From: Cryptomeria japonica
Taxonomy: Eukaryota; Streptophyta; Pinopsida; Cupressales; Cupressaceae
Direction of reading: 5' to 3'
Length of the DNA stretch: 58,000 bases
NCBI RefSeq assembly: GCF_030272615.1
Contig: NC_081407.1
Location: 148,865,744-148,923,743, forward strand
Shown: piece after piece, positions 45,495-57,600 of the stretch
Position numbering within the stretch: the stretch's first letter is position 1
Layout of the letters: each line of letters begins with the position of its first letter
Translations under genes and position numbers: made by a program
The notes under the pieces: model-generated
The model's input: the letters and a program-made list of their open reading frames with translations, nothing else
Told to the model about the DNA's origin: nothing
The model's database searches: none

Positions 45495-45510
45495 TAGCTT
45501 TGATACCAAT
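45495..45510 (-). other. Primer binding site of element A
   Basis: ATTGGTATCAAAGCTAG on the minus strand directly after the 5' LTR matches the initiator-Met-tRNA type site (TGGTATCAGAGC) except for one base. Confidence 0.8.
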
Positions 45511-46771
45511 TGTTGGCAACAACGATGAAGGAAGACTGAGAGGGAGGGTGTGTGAATCAGTCTTCACCAAATCTCATAACTTAATCACAAATACAAATCT
45601 GATAAACTGCAGCAATAACAAAGATAAGCGAGTTGAAAGCACAACACACAACACAACAATTTTTGACATGGAAAATTTGGTTAAGGGAAACACCACGGTG
45701 GGAACCTACTCATAGTAAGATGATACTCTGCAGTAGTATGTGAAAATATTCCAATGGGGAATGCACAAGCATCCAGACACACTTCCTAGAGCTCAATGCT
45801 CAAATATAATGACCCAGAAGGATACAACTCTCAGGGAAGTCTCACTGACTTACAAAAATATTCGGACTACAATTCGGAAGGAATGAACTGAAAGAATAGC
45901 ATCTCCAAATGCCTGATTATAGTTCTGGTTAAGCACAAATGTCTACCCTACAACACCAATCTCTTCTCAATCACAATACTAAAGGATGAATCCTTATCCG
46001 CACATAACCCTCTCTCTAATAATGTGAACACAACCTCTATTTTCAAAATACATGGCAATGTCACCTATATATACAATTCATCAACCTTGACAACAAGGTC
46101 GGCTAAACCCTCAACTCACAATTAAAAAATTATATCACACGATACAAAAATCGACCACCGGACCAATATAATGATTTACATGACATAACATGGACCTAAT
46201 TCAAATTCTCAAACGCTCAACCCCATTGAAAATCACACCAAGATCAACCGCAACATGCTACACCACCAGAAATACCGCATAACACAAAAATCATCACCGG
46301 TTCATGAAAACCATCAATAGCTCGCACAACGATCAATGTGGATCATCAAAACAAATAGGACATGATTAATAAACACCAGCAACCATGGTAGAATCATCAG
46401 TAACAGTTGCACCAACACCACTTATCAAATCTTCAGTGATCAACATCTGAAAACTCAAGAACACAACCAATTAGCAATTGTCATGAAGAAAGATAACTTG
46501 CAGAGCACCAAAACACGATCCATCTGAAATGAAGATACACAAGACCATCCCAAACAATATCCAAAGTCTTAGCTCAATACTTATCACACCAGAATATACC
46601 AGAGGAAATACTCAACTCTGCAAAGCTCCAATCAGAAATACAAAACTGCAAACTGGATCATAAGATCTTCTCAATCTGCAAACACCGGAGAAAATCACAG
46701 GAACATGTCATCAATGACAACAACATATCCTAGAAACATCAATGCCCAACAAACAACAACAATATCCAATA
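45511..46771 (-). repeat. 5' LTR of copia element A
   Basis: 1,261 bp, starting TGTTGGCAACAACGATG and ending CCAATA where CCAACA is expected. It matches 17929-19191. It would drive transcription of A leftward. Confidence 0.9.
46066..46073 (-). promoter_or_regulatory. TATA box of the element A 5' LTR
   Basis: TATATATAGG on the minus strand at the same place as TATATATA near 18481 in the other LTR. Confidence 0.5.
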
Positions 46772-46776
46772 GAGGT

Positions 46777-48639
46777 TTACATTATTTAACATAATATCAA
46801 GCATTAGACTTTGGTCAAGGTTTTTCTATCAATAGTTGGTTCCATTAAGAGAACCTTGATTCTTATTGCATGAGGGAGATCAAACTAAAGGAAGAAGTTA
46901 GTATTAAGCATTTAAAAAGTAAAAATTTTAAATTTTGTTAAAAATAAATTTGTTTCAATAGGAAAGATTAAAGAAATTTTGAAGAAGGAAAATGAGAATT
47001 ATTGTATGCAAAAGATATTTTGAAAGAAGAATTGATTAAAGTTTAAAGTGTAATTTAGAATTGACAGAATGGATGAAATGGTTTCGAAGGGATAATTATA
47101 AATACTTGTGTGAAAATAATATTCTAGAAAAAGAACTCGACAAAGTTAAAACAAAAAATAAATAAAAGAATTGAAAAGGAAAATAATTTGTAGAAGGGTA
47201 AGATATCAAATTTGAAAGAACAAAATGATAATTTAGCTCAATTGCTTAGTTGTTGATTGTGAACCAATGTGAGCCACTCATTGTAATTAGAGCACTATAT
47301 AAGGCTCCACTTCTTCATTTGTAAAGGTTAATAGTGAATAGCTGATATTTAGTAGAAAGTGGTAGATAGCAAGAAAATAGTTAGAGTGCAGTAGGAGGAA
47401 AGAAGATTGTTGTCAAGACATTGTCGTAAGTATGTTAATTTCATTGAAGATATGGTGAACTTCATATGTCGATTCAAAAATTTGCATGGTCTCTACTTCT
47501 CATTTATTTTCATGTTGGTTAGATGGATGGAAGATATTATAAATGGTTAATGGTGGAATTCTTATGTTCATACTACTAGTATTTCATTGATTGTGAAATA
47601 TCTTGCGTGGTCGACTAAACACTTTATAAGCGTAATTTCAGTTACTACTTTCTCATTGATATGCATCGTCTTGATGGTGTTTATGTCGTTGGTAGTTATT
47701 TGAACATCATATGCTTACCTTAGGAGATTCCACTAAACTTTGTGGAGTTGTTGCTTTGCATGGCAAAGAAAAGTCTAGTTGAATTTCACTATATCATTCA
47801 TAGTTCCTTACATTCTTAGATTTAGACTAACTTTCTCAACCCTTTATCCTTTTTTTTATTTTTTAAAAACCAAGTTAATTTCCACGTTCCAACAATATTC
47901 AAGCATTCCATATTCAACGCCTATTAAACACTGAGTCTATCCAATAGCACGTCAAGACCTATGTGGTTGTAGCATGTCACTTTATGAATGTTATAATTTC
48001 ATTTGGATAATATAAAGAAAGTGTTTCTTTCTTGCATCTTTTTGTCTATTTCTCTATTTTTGTTGTGTATTTGAGTTTGTAAGGAGAGTACCCTGAGAGT
48101 ACCCTTCATCACTTCTATATGAATATGAAAAACTCAAGGCTTTAATTTTAACATTTGAATAGAAGGAACTGATGTATTTATGTTGTGGCCTATGCATACA
48201 TATGGTGGCCTCTTCATGGTCACAATAAGTTAATTTTCTCTAAATATAGTACTATCTTAGTATTTTGTATATTTTGATTAACATAATCATCTCCATACCC
48301 TTCTCTTTCCTTATATTATTTTATTTGGCTAATATATATATATTTCCTATTGTAACTTGAATTTCCTTGAAAAATATTTTGATTTCATTAGTAAAGTAGG
48401 CATTTTATTAACCATATAATTGGTTTCCTATATTTTCAAGAATAGTAGCACCCTCATGATGGAACATTTGCACACCTCTAGGATAACTATGTAAGCTTTG
48501 AACAAGTGGTCTCTATGATAAGAATCCAACAATTTTCCCATTTAAACTCAATCTGAATAATATCTTATATTAATTATTACATTTTAATGTTTTGATAATT
48601 AAAGCAGAAAAACTAGGGTGACAACCCTTAACAACAACC
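46777..48639. other. AT-rich sequence without recognised genes
   Basis: A CCAAT motif at 47262-47266 and CTATATAAGG at 47294-47303 on the + strand are spaced like a Pol II core promoter, perhaps of an unrecognised LTR. No open frame of note follows. The rest shows nothing identifiable. Confidence 0.45.
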
Positions 48640-49780
48640 CACAGGCAGTAAGAAAAACTAAGGGAACAAATCCCAAACAACAAGGTCAAACAAGCAAACA
48701 TAGGAGCTTGTAAGACCAAAAACAAAACATACCTGAATCAAGGAGGAGTAGGAACACCCGAGCCTTGATTGGGAGAGGTTTGGGGAAGGGGGGATGACTT
48801 CCCCTTTCCTTTGTGGTGAACCACCTTCTAGGCAATACAATCATTAGGATCATCGAGTGAGAGATCATTCAGAAGGGAGTTTGCGAGAATATAACCAATA
48901 GAAACAATAACAGGTTGCTGTGGAGCCGCAGAGGGTCAAATAGTTACCATGTCAGAGGCATCTCTGATAGCTTTTGAAGGTTGTTGTGAAACCACAATAG
49001 GTTGCAGAGGAGCTATAGAACAAGGTTGAAAAATCTCACAAGCAGAAGGAGTATCAGTAGTAGTATAGTTGTTAGAATCAGCAGTAATAGGCACCGTCAG
49101 GACTCCTCACCCGAGCCATCCAAAATCTCTTCAGAAGCATATATAGTTAAATGATCTAATGTAACGTCCTTCCACCAGGTCACAACACCCTTGTGTCGCG
49201 AAATAGAACAATCCAAAGCCAAATATTTTGTAGAGAAGCACTTCTAGCAGCGAAAGGGGAGACCGTCAAAATCAAGTAGTTGCGTCCAGGGCCTATCCCC
49301 AACCATAACAACCACATCTCCTGGGAGAGGTGAAGCAACATCAATGTCTACCAAGATGGAGACAAAGGTGGAGTGACCCATAGAGGAAGTATCTTCATCT
49401 GCCATCAAAAAGCAACCAATGGCCTCATAGTAGGACTGTTCCCAAAAATGAAGGGGAAGATTTGAGAGACAAACCCACATTAGACGCACATTAAGTGGTT
49501 CAGTATGAGGGTTGAAGGCAGTAGTCTAGGGCTTGATAGAGAGAGAGTGGACACCCCACGCCCACAACTTACCCAAAATCAAGTCCTGATCAGCCAAAGA
49601 GGTAAAGGAAGCAATAAAAAAACCTTTAGCACAAGGAAATAGCTCAATATTGTAAGCAACCAAAGGATTCCAAGAGTCACTCACCTAGCGATGGAGGTTC
49701 GGTAAGGAGGGCCAAAGCCCAGAAAATATGCACACCAACATCTTGCCCACAAACAATCATAGGGGGATGACTTTTAAATC
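48640..49780 (-). pseudogene. DUF4283/zinc-knuckle protein pseudogene, LINE ORF1-like
   Basis: Minus-strand reading gives WNPLVAYNIELFPCAKGFF and LADQDLILGKLWAWG. An open stretch (49489-49244) follows with VRLMWVCLSNLPLHFWEQ, ILVDIDVASPLPGDVV and PWTQLLDFDGLPFRC. The knuckle continues past a stop as KCFSTKYLALDC. This pattern (DUF4283 followed by a zf-CCHC_4 knuckle) is typical of the first protein of plant L1-type LINEs and related captured proteins. Downstream, a Lys/Ser/Pro-rich low-complexity tail (KGKGKSSPLPQTSPNQGSG) is readable near 48800-48750. Several stops and frameshifts show it is dead. No RT of LINE type follows in the window. Confidence 0.75.
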
Positions 49781-49910
49781 TATATTATATCTAATTTAGA
49801 GAGTATGACCTCAATTAAGTTCCATATAAACATGACATATTAAAACGATGTTGAATGTTGTTCATAAATGAATCCTCCTCATCGATATAATTAACATCTC
49901 AAGATTTATC

Positions 49911-49912
49911 AT

Positions 49913-49955
<43 letters not shown>

Positions 49956-49956
49956 G
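49911..49956. repeat. (TA)n(GA)n compound microsatellite
   Basis: A TA run switching to a GA run, 49911-49956. It lies between the LINE-like relic and the gypsy LTR. Confidence 0.92.
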
Positions 49957-50168
49957 TACACAAAAAAAAGAACTGCAAATCAACATAGTTCCTGCCTATT
50001 GGTGTAGGTTTTATCATTCACTTAACATTAGAATAAAATGTCCAAGGATGCTCTACCCTGTCTTGAACAAAATCACTACGTGTGCTAAGATTGCATGAAG
50101 ATCACATACTCCAAGGTTTATATATGCAAATGAGTGACTTTATGTTGGATAGCTTCCTTGGTGATGCT

Positions 50169-51360
50169 TGTTGAAATATAAGGGGGACTTATACTCAACT
50201 GGTATCTATATACACATAAAAATTGGCTATTAGCAATTAAATAAATATTTTATATTTATTTAATATTTATTCTTCTGTTAAATAGTTAATTTGAAAAGAT
50301 TAATTTATTTAATTCATTTCATGTCTTTCTATTAATTAATTTAATTGAAACATTTTATTAATTAATTCATCTATCCTATTCCCCTAATTAATTAAATATC
50401 TAATATTTAAATATTCTTCTAGTTAAATTAAATATCTAATATTTAATTATTCCTCTAATTAATCGATTAAATATCTAATATTTAATGGTTATTCTTCTAT
50501 CCTGCAGTTTCAAATGTTAAATAATTTGTAAATTATTTAATCTCTTTTCCAACTCACCTTCCATCTCCACTTCATCTTTCCTTTGCCAACTCATCAATCA
50601 TGTGGCTAAAGATATTAATATTTCTTAAATATTAATTCATCATTTATCTTCAACTTACAAATTTAATGAAATATTGTGTACGTACACATATTTCTTAATC
50701 TTCTTCTATATTCTCTCCAACATCCCTATATCTTACAAAGGACTTGAGTCCACTTGTTGTTTCATGCCTAAATCTTCTTCAACCATCCCTAGATTCCCTC
50801 AGTCAGCAACCCAGTCAAGGTGAGATGAGTGACACTTGTCTTTTCCTTCCCCCTTTCTCTCAACCTTCACATTTTCTCACAGCCATCCAAATCTGCAGAT
50901 CTGATCATGACCGTTGATTCAAGCCACATTATCTTATCCTCTCAAAAGTCTATAAAAGTGGGAGTTTGAGTTTAGAAAGAGTTAGTCTTCAAGAGAGTTT
51001 TCAAGTTAACCATTTGTGAAAACTTATGCATTCGTGAGTTTTAATCTTGAAGCAATTAGCATAATCATTTAGCATTGCATATCATAGTATCAGTTGACTA
51101 TCAATTATCAGTCCATTCTTCATATGTCATCTTGGAAGCTATCAGTGCTTGTCTAAGAGCACATCATCTGCAACCAGGAACGGTGGAGTTAGGACACAAT
51201 GAGACTTAAATCATGAAGGTAAATTTTTTTTTTTTAATTTTAATATTCATTTCATGTAGTTTCATTGGTTGAGTTTGGATTTCTTGTAGCATTCCCTTTG
51301 TATTTTGTGAAACTAACATGTTGCAGGTAGTATTCTGATGATGAAATTCAAGTTGACACA
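50169..51360 (+). repeat. Candidate 5' LTR of a second Ty3/gypsy element
   Basis: The right end is well set: ...GTTGACACA followed directly by a gypsy-type primer site. The left end TGTTGAAATATAAGGGGG at 50169 is the best TG start I can see but is not verified, because the 3' LTR is outside the window. The U3 half is made of ATTTAAT/TAATATTTAA phrases (ATCTAATATTTAA recurs at 50398, 50438 and 50474). A TATA box is at 50951-50958. Confidence 0.6.
50951..50958 (+). promoter_or_regulatory. TATA box of the gypsy 5' LTR
   Basis: TATAAAAG about 410 bp before the LTR end, with a long R/U5-like stretch after it. Confidence 0.6.
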
Positions 51361-51380
51361 TTTTGGCGTCCATCGTGGGG
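51361..51380 (+). other. Primer binding site, gypsy type
   Basis: TTTTGGCGTCCATCGTGGGG resembles the TGGCGCCGT...GGGGA primer sites of plant Tat/Athila gypsy elements, with several substitutions. Confidence 0.7.
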
Positions 51381-53700
51381 CTCAAGCCTTGAACTTACAT
51401 TTTTTGATATGTTGTCTTATTCTTTCGAAATCAATTTAACGCTTTTGTAAGTCACTTTCACGCATCTGTAAAATTTGACAGCGCATTTGTTCAGTAAGTT
51501 AGCACTTTTATCACTTAGGTTAACTCCTGCTTTCAATAGAATAGTGTTTTTAATCATGAATTCACACATTCAAATAGTAGGTTAGCGCCTTTGTCGCACA
51601 GGTTAGTGCTTCTGTAACATAGGTTAGCGCTTTTGTAATGCAGGTTAGCGCATTTGACAATTGCTTTAGCGCATATGTTCTTTGTTCTGGCGCATTTGAA
51701 ACCGAGTGTAAAATAAGTATAAGTGGCATTTCCTCTTCTCTTTTCTCTTTCTTATACTTTAAGTTATATTCCATATATATTGTTAGGATGTTTGAGAGGG
51801 GTTTCGGACCTCTAGTATTTATAATGCAAAATCTAGTTTTTGGAAGATCCTCCAAATTTCAGACTTATTCAAATTTCAGGGCATTTTAGGATCAGGAGTG
51901 AAAAATTTATAACCATGATTTGAAATTAGGCTTGTGGAAACCCACCTAAGGTTTTGAATTTTCACTAACCTCTTTTTTTTTGCAGGTTTCTAGTTTCTTG
52001 CAGATTTGGAGGAGTTAAGTTAGGATTTAGTGATTTCCTTTTGGATAAAAAGAACTTCATTTTTCAATTTGGTGTTCTAAAAATTACCTCACTTGTTTTT
52101 GGGCTCTAAAAATAATCACATTTGCAAGGTAAAAAGAACAACAAATCAAATATTTACTTTCTTACAAAGTTGGGATTCACACCTCAAAATTTGGGCTCTA
52201 AAAAGAACAACAATCTTTCATTTTCTTGCAAAGGTAAAAATCACAATCAATCTTATTTTTTGCAAGTTAAAAATAACAATCAACTTGTCCATTCTTACAA
52301 AGCAAGCTATTTAAAAAAATATATATTTGCAATGATTTTCATTTTGTTGACCAAGATTTCCAATTCCTAGTTTAGAAAATCATTTGTTGTGTGAGGCTAA
52401 AATAAACACCATGCTTGTTGGAGCAACATCTCCAAATAGAAGATAAATCACATTGCTATGGAAGGTTAAAAAGAACACTTATACTCTGTGTTTCAAATGT
52501 GGTAGGCATATGCTCTCCCCTTAATTGGGTGACCAAAAAGCCAAACCCACTCTTTTATGCTTTCTTTACTTTCAAGCAATTAAATCCTTTAGAGGGTTTG
52601 CCTTCCCTAAGCCTTGAGAAGGCTAGTGAGAAGGGTACAACCCAAGTGGGAAACGACTTTATCGCCTAATTTACAAACCCACTATAATCAAATGTGGAGG
52701 CTGATGAAAATCCTCTCCAACAGAAGTGTGTATTTGATTATCTTCCCCTAGTATCCTTGTGATGTGAAAAACCTTTTTTCTAAAGGTTGGGAAGCCTCGT
52801 AATTGAGTTTACCATTTGTCGCGTCTAACGAAATCCTTACTACGAATCATAGAAGTAGAATCTTTGAGCCGAGTCAATCGCCATACATTGGCAATATCAT
52901 AGTGCAAGGGTGGGGAAGAATTTGCCCCCAAGATTACTCACCATATATCTCCCAAGATAACTACTCAATTGAGGAGCAATTCTCTTTGGGTTAATTTCTT
53001 GCAAAAGGAAAAAAATGGGTGCCCTCTAGGGGGTAACAAGGTTATTTGAGCTGACAGAGTATCAAGACTAGTGGGCTATGATATTTTCAATGACCTTTGA
53101 ATAAAGTGTCTATCTGACGTGTCCTTTATTATAAATCAAACCAGTGAAAACATTGGGGATTTGAAAATATCCTCACCAAAACATACACTCAATGTTTAAC
53201 ATAGGGATGATCATTATTTTCATGTGTGCTATGTCTTCTTGTTATGAATATTGAAATATCTTGGAAATCAACCAATGCAACAATCAATTCAAAACAAAGA
53301 GAAAAGAGCAACCTTAGAGAGAAAAGAATTTCCAAATCCAACAAAGCACTTTTTTTGAGTTGGTTATCAACTTTTCAACTATCTTTAAGCAATATTTTCA
53401 TCCAACCAATTTAGAGGAGTATCAAAACCAAGTGATCAAGAGTTTATCATCCAACTATCTCAACAACAACAATACCTAGCTAGGTATTCAAGTTATTCAG
53501 ATCAAGTTTCCATATCGAGAGACTTTATCCACATCATTTGATGTACTTTGTCATAGGTGCCTATCGAACAAACCCTTTATTCAACTTAATGAGCTTGGGT
53601 ATCCGAAATGAAGTATCCATCAAATCAACAATATCAACCTATCCAAACTGAAACTATGATCACTCATGTGACCATCCCGTGTTGCTTGAAAAAGAAAAAT
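51381..53700 (+). other. Leader of the second gypsy element with minisatellite-like repeats
   Basis: 51580-51700 contains five or so units of about 22-24 bp built on GGTTAGCGCTTTTGTAA; read on the minus strand this makes an artificial 8-residue repeat. 52090-52310 repeats GGGCTCTAAAAA and GGTAAAAAT/AAGAACAAC phrases. No protein family is recognised before about 53740. The short frames at 52415 and 52803 are unsupported. Confidence 0.55.
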
Positions 53701-53739
53701 CTTATTCAAAGGAAATGAGTCCTAACCTAAATCAAGATC

Positions 53740-54640
53740 AAGATATCATGGCTCTCCAATCTAATCCCATTTTTTTATCAAGATCCTACCTATCAAGAAT
53801 CTTATGATGATCCCCTAAGATTTTGGTATTCCATCCATGATGATCCCCATTTATCTCAAGAGTAGAGTCCCATTCAGCATCCACCTCCTAAGCAAGAGCA
53901 TGCTATCCCTTCCATCTCCTTCACTAATCTAATTCAAAATCAAGAGAAAATCACAAACTCAAATGATCCTACTCCAAGTCAAGATCAAGATCAAGAAAAC
54001 TCTTCATCCTCCAAATCTATTTTAGGTCCTTTCATTCCAAAGTCAAACTCTTCATCCTCCAAATCCATTTTAGGTCCTTTTGTTCCAAAGTCAAGCTCTT
54101 CATCCTCCAAATCCATTTTAGGTCCTTTCGTTCCAAAGTCAAACTCTTCGTCCTCTAAATCCATTTTAGATCCTTTCGTTCCAAAGTCAAACTCTTCATC
54201 CTCTAAATTTGTTTTAGGTCCTTTCGTTCCAAATTCAAACTCTCCATCCCTTCCATCCATCTTGGGTCCTTACTTCCCTCCATCCACCATTCCATCACCT
54301 CAAATGATCCATAAGAAAGATAAACAAAGGCACACATCTTTGAACTTCTTTCAAACATCTTTTCAAAACTATTCTTCCATCATTTCCTTTATCTATTTTG
54401 GGTTCTTATGTCCCAAAATTCAATTTTCCTCCATCTCTTCATCACTTCTCAGGTTGTGTACCAACACTAATCTTGAATGCATTTCCATCTATCCTCGCAC
54501 AAATCTTCAAACATTCTATCTATTATCCAACACCTCTTTTCCATTCTTTCATCCCTTTCATTCAATCATTTGCATAAATTCATCATCTGTGAAATATGCA
54601 TTTGTGTCATTTTGTCACATGCTTTCCCATGCTTGAATCT
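53740..54640 (+). pseudogene. Broken gag-region frame of the second gypsy element
   Basis: Reading from the ATG at 53748 gives MALQSNPIF. After a one-base slip in the T-run at 53770-53776 the frame continues as QDPTYQESYDDPLRFWYSIH. A TAG at about 53865 interrupts, then come SPIQHPPPKQEHAIPSISF and QDQDQENSSSS, leading straight into the 16-residue tandem repeat in the same frame. Position after the LTR and leader suggests the N-terminal part of a Tat-type gag region, but I cannot match a Gag domain. The opposite-strand acidic frame across the repeat is a shadow. Confidence 0.5.
54001..54288 (+). repeat. 48-bp coding minisatellite, six units
   Basis: TCTTCATCCTCCAAATCC recurs at 54001, 54049, 54097, 54145, 54193 and, degraded, at 54241, an exact 48-bp period. 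In the + frame it encodes NSSSSKSILGPFVPKS, 16 residues. Substitutions mostly preserve the frame; the last unit is the most diverged. Confidence 0.95.
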
Positions 54641-57600
54641 CATGTTCAGTCCATTTCCTAGATATCTATTCATGATACACTTCAGAATCTGAGGTTGTTC
54701 ATCTTTAACATTATCTTTTAGTTGGGATACACACTCAATCCAGAAAAGAACCACTCATCGTATCTTGGTACCGACATCTTTTTTATTACTATATCTCATA
54801 CACTTAATCAATTTCTCTAAATCATTATGATATCTTAGTCGAAGACATGGCTAGTGAAAAATCTAAAATCTTGCTTCAGCGCCATAGTAATTATCAGACC
54901 CATGTAAGTTTCATTACTTACAAGTCAATGCAACCAAAATAAGAAAAGAAAATACAATATCAAAAGATCCAAAGCATGATCAGGAAAAGAAATATCTAGA
55001 AAAGAAAAGAAAAAAAAAAGAAATATCAAAAGCTTGGCTAATGGAATATGCAAGTAACTCCATCGAGGCTATGGATGCCTAGCTGGAAATGGACCAATAT
55101 TTATGATATTACAACGATAACCTCATTGGAGCTATGGACGCTTGTTGGCATCGAGGCTCTATCCAGGATGCTTTTGAAGTCAAGGTAGCTCATGTTGCTA
55201 GCCATGTTGGATTCTGAAGATTACAATGATCATATGAGCTAGAACAAACCCAATTGTATATGCATGGGTAATCAAAGACTAAGTACCTTGATCCAGTTTG
55301 GGATTCTTCTTCCCTTTTGAGTCTATTTCCTAGTTGCTAGATATGTTTGGTTGAAGTTTTTGAAGGTTCTAAGTGTGGGTTGGGTCTCTATCTTTGAAAA
55401 GTTCAGGAACACTTATTCAGGTGGCCCTAAATACTGTGACAATCTTACATATCACCTCTTTACAAATGGAGACCTCTATAATTGGGGTCAAAGTTTCATC
55501 CACTCTATTCTTCATACCACATCTCCCATTATCCTTCCTCCAGTATCCATTACCCTATCTAAATTCATCCAGTGCTATCTACGATCTTGCTTCATGCTAA
55601 TCTATACCATCTATCCTAGCTATTCATTTCTTCCATCATCTATCACTATCTATGATCTTGTTTCTCCTATCCATATCCTATCTAAGGACGAAAACATGAT
55701 TTTAAGAAGCTATCGACATGTCTTTTCATGTTCCATAATAAGATGCATCCATCTTTCACCCATTCATCTTGAACTCAACAATTCATCCATTCCTTATCTT
55801 TCTATAGATTGGGGCAACCAAATACATCTTTCTTCTAATTCAAAAAAAAAAATCACAAAATGTCCAAAAACTAATTTAAAAAAATCAAAAGAACAAAATT
55901 GAAAATCAAAGCATGAGGGCAAGGCCCATCCATCAAGTCAAATCAACAACAAGAAAACTCTCGGAGTCTACAATCAAACTGATCACTTCTCTTGTTAATC
56001 AATTTATCACTCGAAATCTATCAACAATAATGTATCTTATACAGGGATAGGTACACTTGAAACCAGACAGATCGGTCTTATACGGGGTATTCACTCTTTG
56101 AAACCAGACATTGTTATCAATCATCGAACAAATCAAAACAATGACATAGATCAGTATGACTGTTGGATTTTGTTCTGGGTAGTCTTATCTTTATCAATTG
56201 ATGGCAGGATATCTTTCATCTCTCAAAAATCAGAAAAAGCATAAAATGGTGAAAACGGATTTTTTTTTATTTTTTTTCAAAATATGAAAAAAAATGCAAT
56301 AAATTTAGATAGTGAAAAAATAGTAAATAGGCGCTATCTAAAAAGTGAGTTCCTCCATCTATGAGATCTCTTTGCGCACATATCCACTCCATCCTATCGC
56401 ATATATCGCTTCCATCTATCCTAGCTTATCCATTTCATCTTTTGAATCTATTGCTCTGAACCATTTAGCAGAAAATATGCAACTTACCAACAATTATCAA
56501 TCTTTGACATACTTATCATATTCATTGTCCTAGATTTTATCGAAATCAATCAATTTGCATTTGTATCCCGCCATGGTTTGGATCTTGATCAATTCATACA
56601 TCCGTAATACAGTTTTGTTTCCGCTAGGGGCAAAATCCTAATTCCTTTTGCTAAGGTGATCTTTTTGAGTCTTTGAAAATCCAAAACATTTGGAAGACTT
56701 AGAAAAACCAAAAACATCTAGGGTTTTGAAACAAATAACGAGCAACAAAGCAATGAAGATCAAGGCATTTTATGATAACTGAATCGTGAAACTCAGAAAT
56801 GAAGAATCAACCAGCAAGTAATAAAAGATTATCAATGATCATTCATCAAGATGATTATATTAGTTAATGACCATGAGAACATGTGAATGACATACAAGAT
56901 TTAGTGTTTATATCTTTATTTTATTTCTAATCATGTACTCTATGTGACTCAAGAATGTCCATGACTAGAGAAGCTATGATGGGGCATGATTATTTTCTTT
57001 GTTTGTTGTCTGTGGTTTATATCTTACTAAGGTATGTACTTGTCTAAGGATGTGATTGGCAAAAGATCAAGGAGGACTATCTGAGTCATGCATGAAAGGG
57101 GATAATCCTTGTTTGTTCTGCAAGAAATACCTAGGTCAGCTTGGTTCATTATATCAAGTTGGTTGTATAAACTTGCTATATCAAAATCCATGTAAGAAAT
57201 ACTCATGTCAGCTTGAATCATTATGTCAAGTTGCTTCTATTTTCTTACAACATTTTAAAGCTCAATGATGAAATCAAGCACTGTTACAAGATAGCCTATG
57301 AAGAATGGAAGTATCATTTTTAGATTAGCTCATTATCCATCAGCATTATAAGCATTCATTATCAGTTGCATTATAAGCATTTCATTTCATTCAAAGATCA
57401 ATGGTCATAAATAAAGATTGAGTATACATGGACAAACAAAAACAATTTGCATTTGATCATTGCAGGTTCATTCATCTTTAGAATCATTTTAACTATCATC
57501 CATTTTCATTTAGTTGCATTTCAAATCATTGCATTAGTTTGCATTTCATTAATCATGTAGTAATCATCATTATTATTTGCATTAGGGTCATTATCATTGT

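Larger units (their letters stand above)
17929..46771 (-). mobile_element. Copia element A, interrupted by the nested insertions
   Basis: Minus-strand Ty1/copia element whose two ends are about 27 kb apart because B (23277-45038) sits in its gag gene. Without B it would be about 7 kb. Parts in transcription order: 5' LTR 45511-46771, primer site, gag start 45469-45039, then after B gag remainder, protease, integrase, RT and RNase H (23276-19509), polypurine tract, 3' LTR 19191-17929. The flanks AAGGT (17924-17928) and GAGGT (46772-46776) fit a target duplication with one change. The LTRs differ at about one base in ten by eye over the first 250 bp, so it is old. Confidence 0.85.

Noticed and set aside
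51580-51700. CRISPR-like regularly spaced repeats
   Set aside because: Units are adjacent without unique spacers, and the surroundings are a plant retrotransposon.
53991-54260. Minus-strand acidic protein with a 16-residue repeat
   Set aside because: It is the reverse of the 48-bp minisatellite. The + strand frame continues beyond the repeat into non-repeat protein-like sequence; the minus frame does not.
55351-55902. 183-codon open frame
   Set aside because: Composition is biased toward Ser, Ile, Leu and Tyr from pyrimidine-rich DNA, no domain is recognised, and it overlaps an equally open frame.
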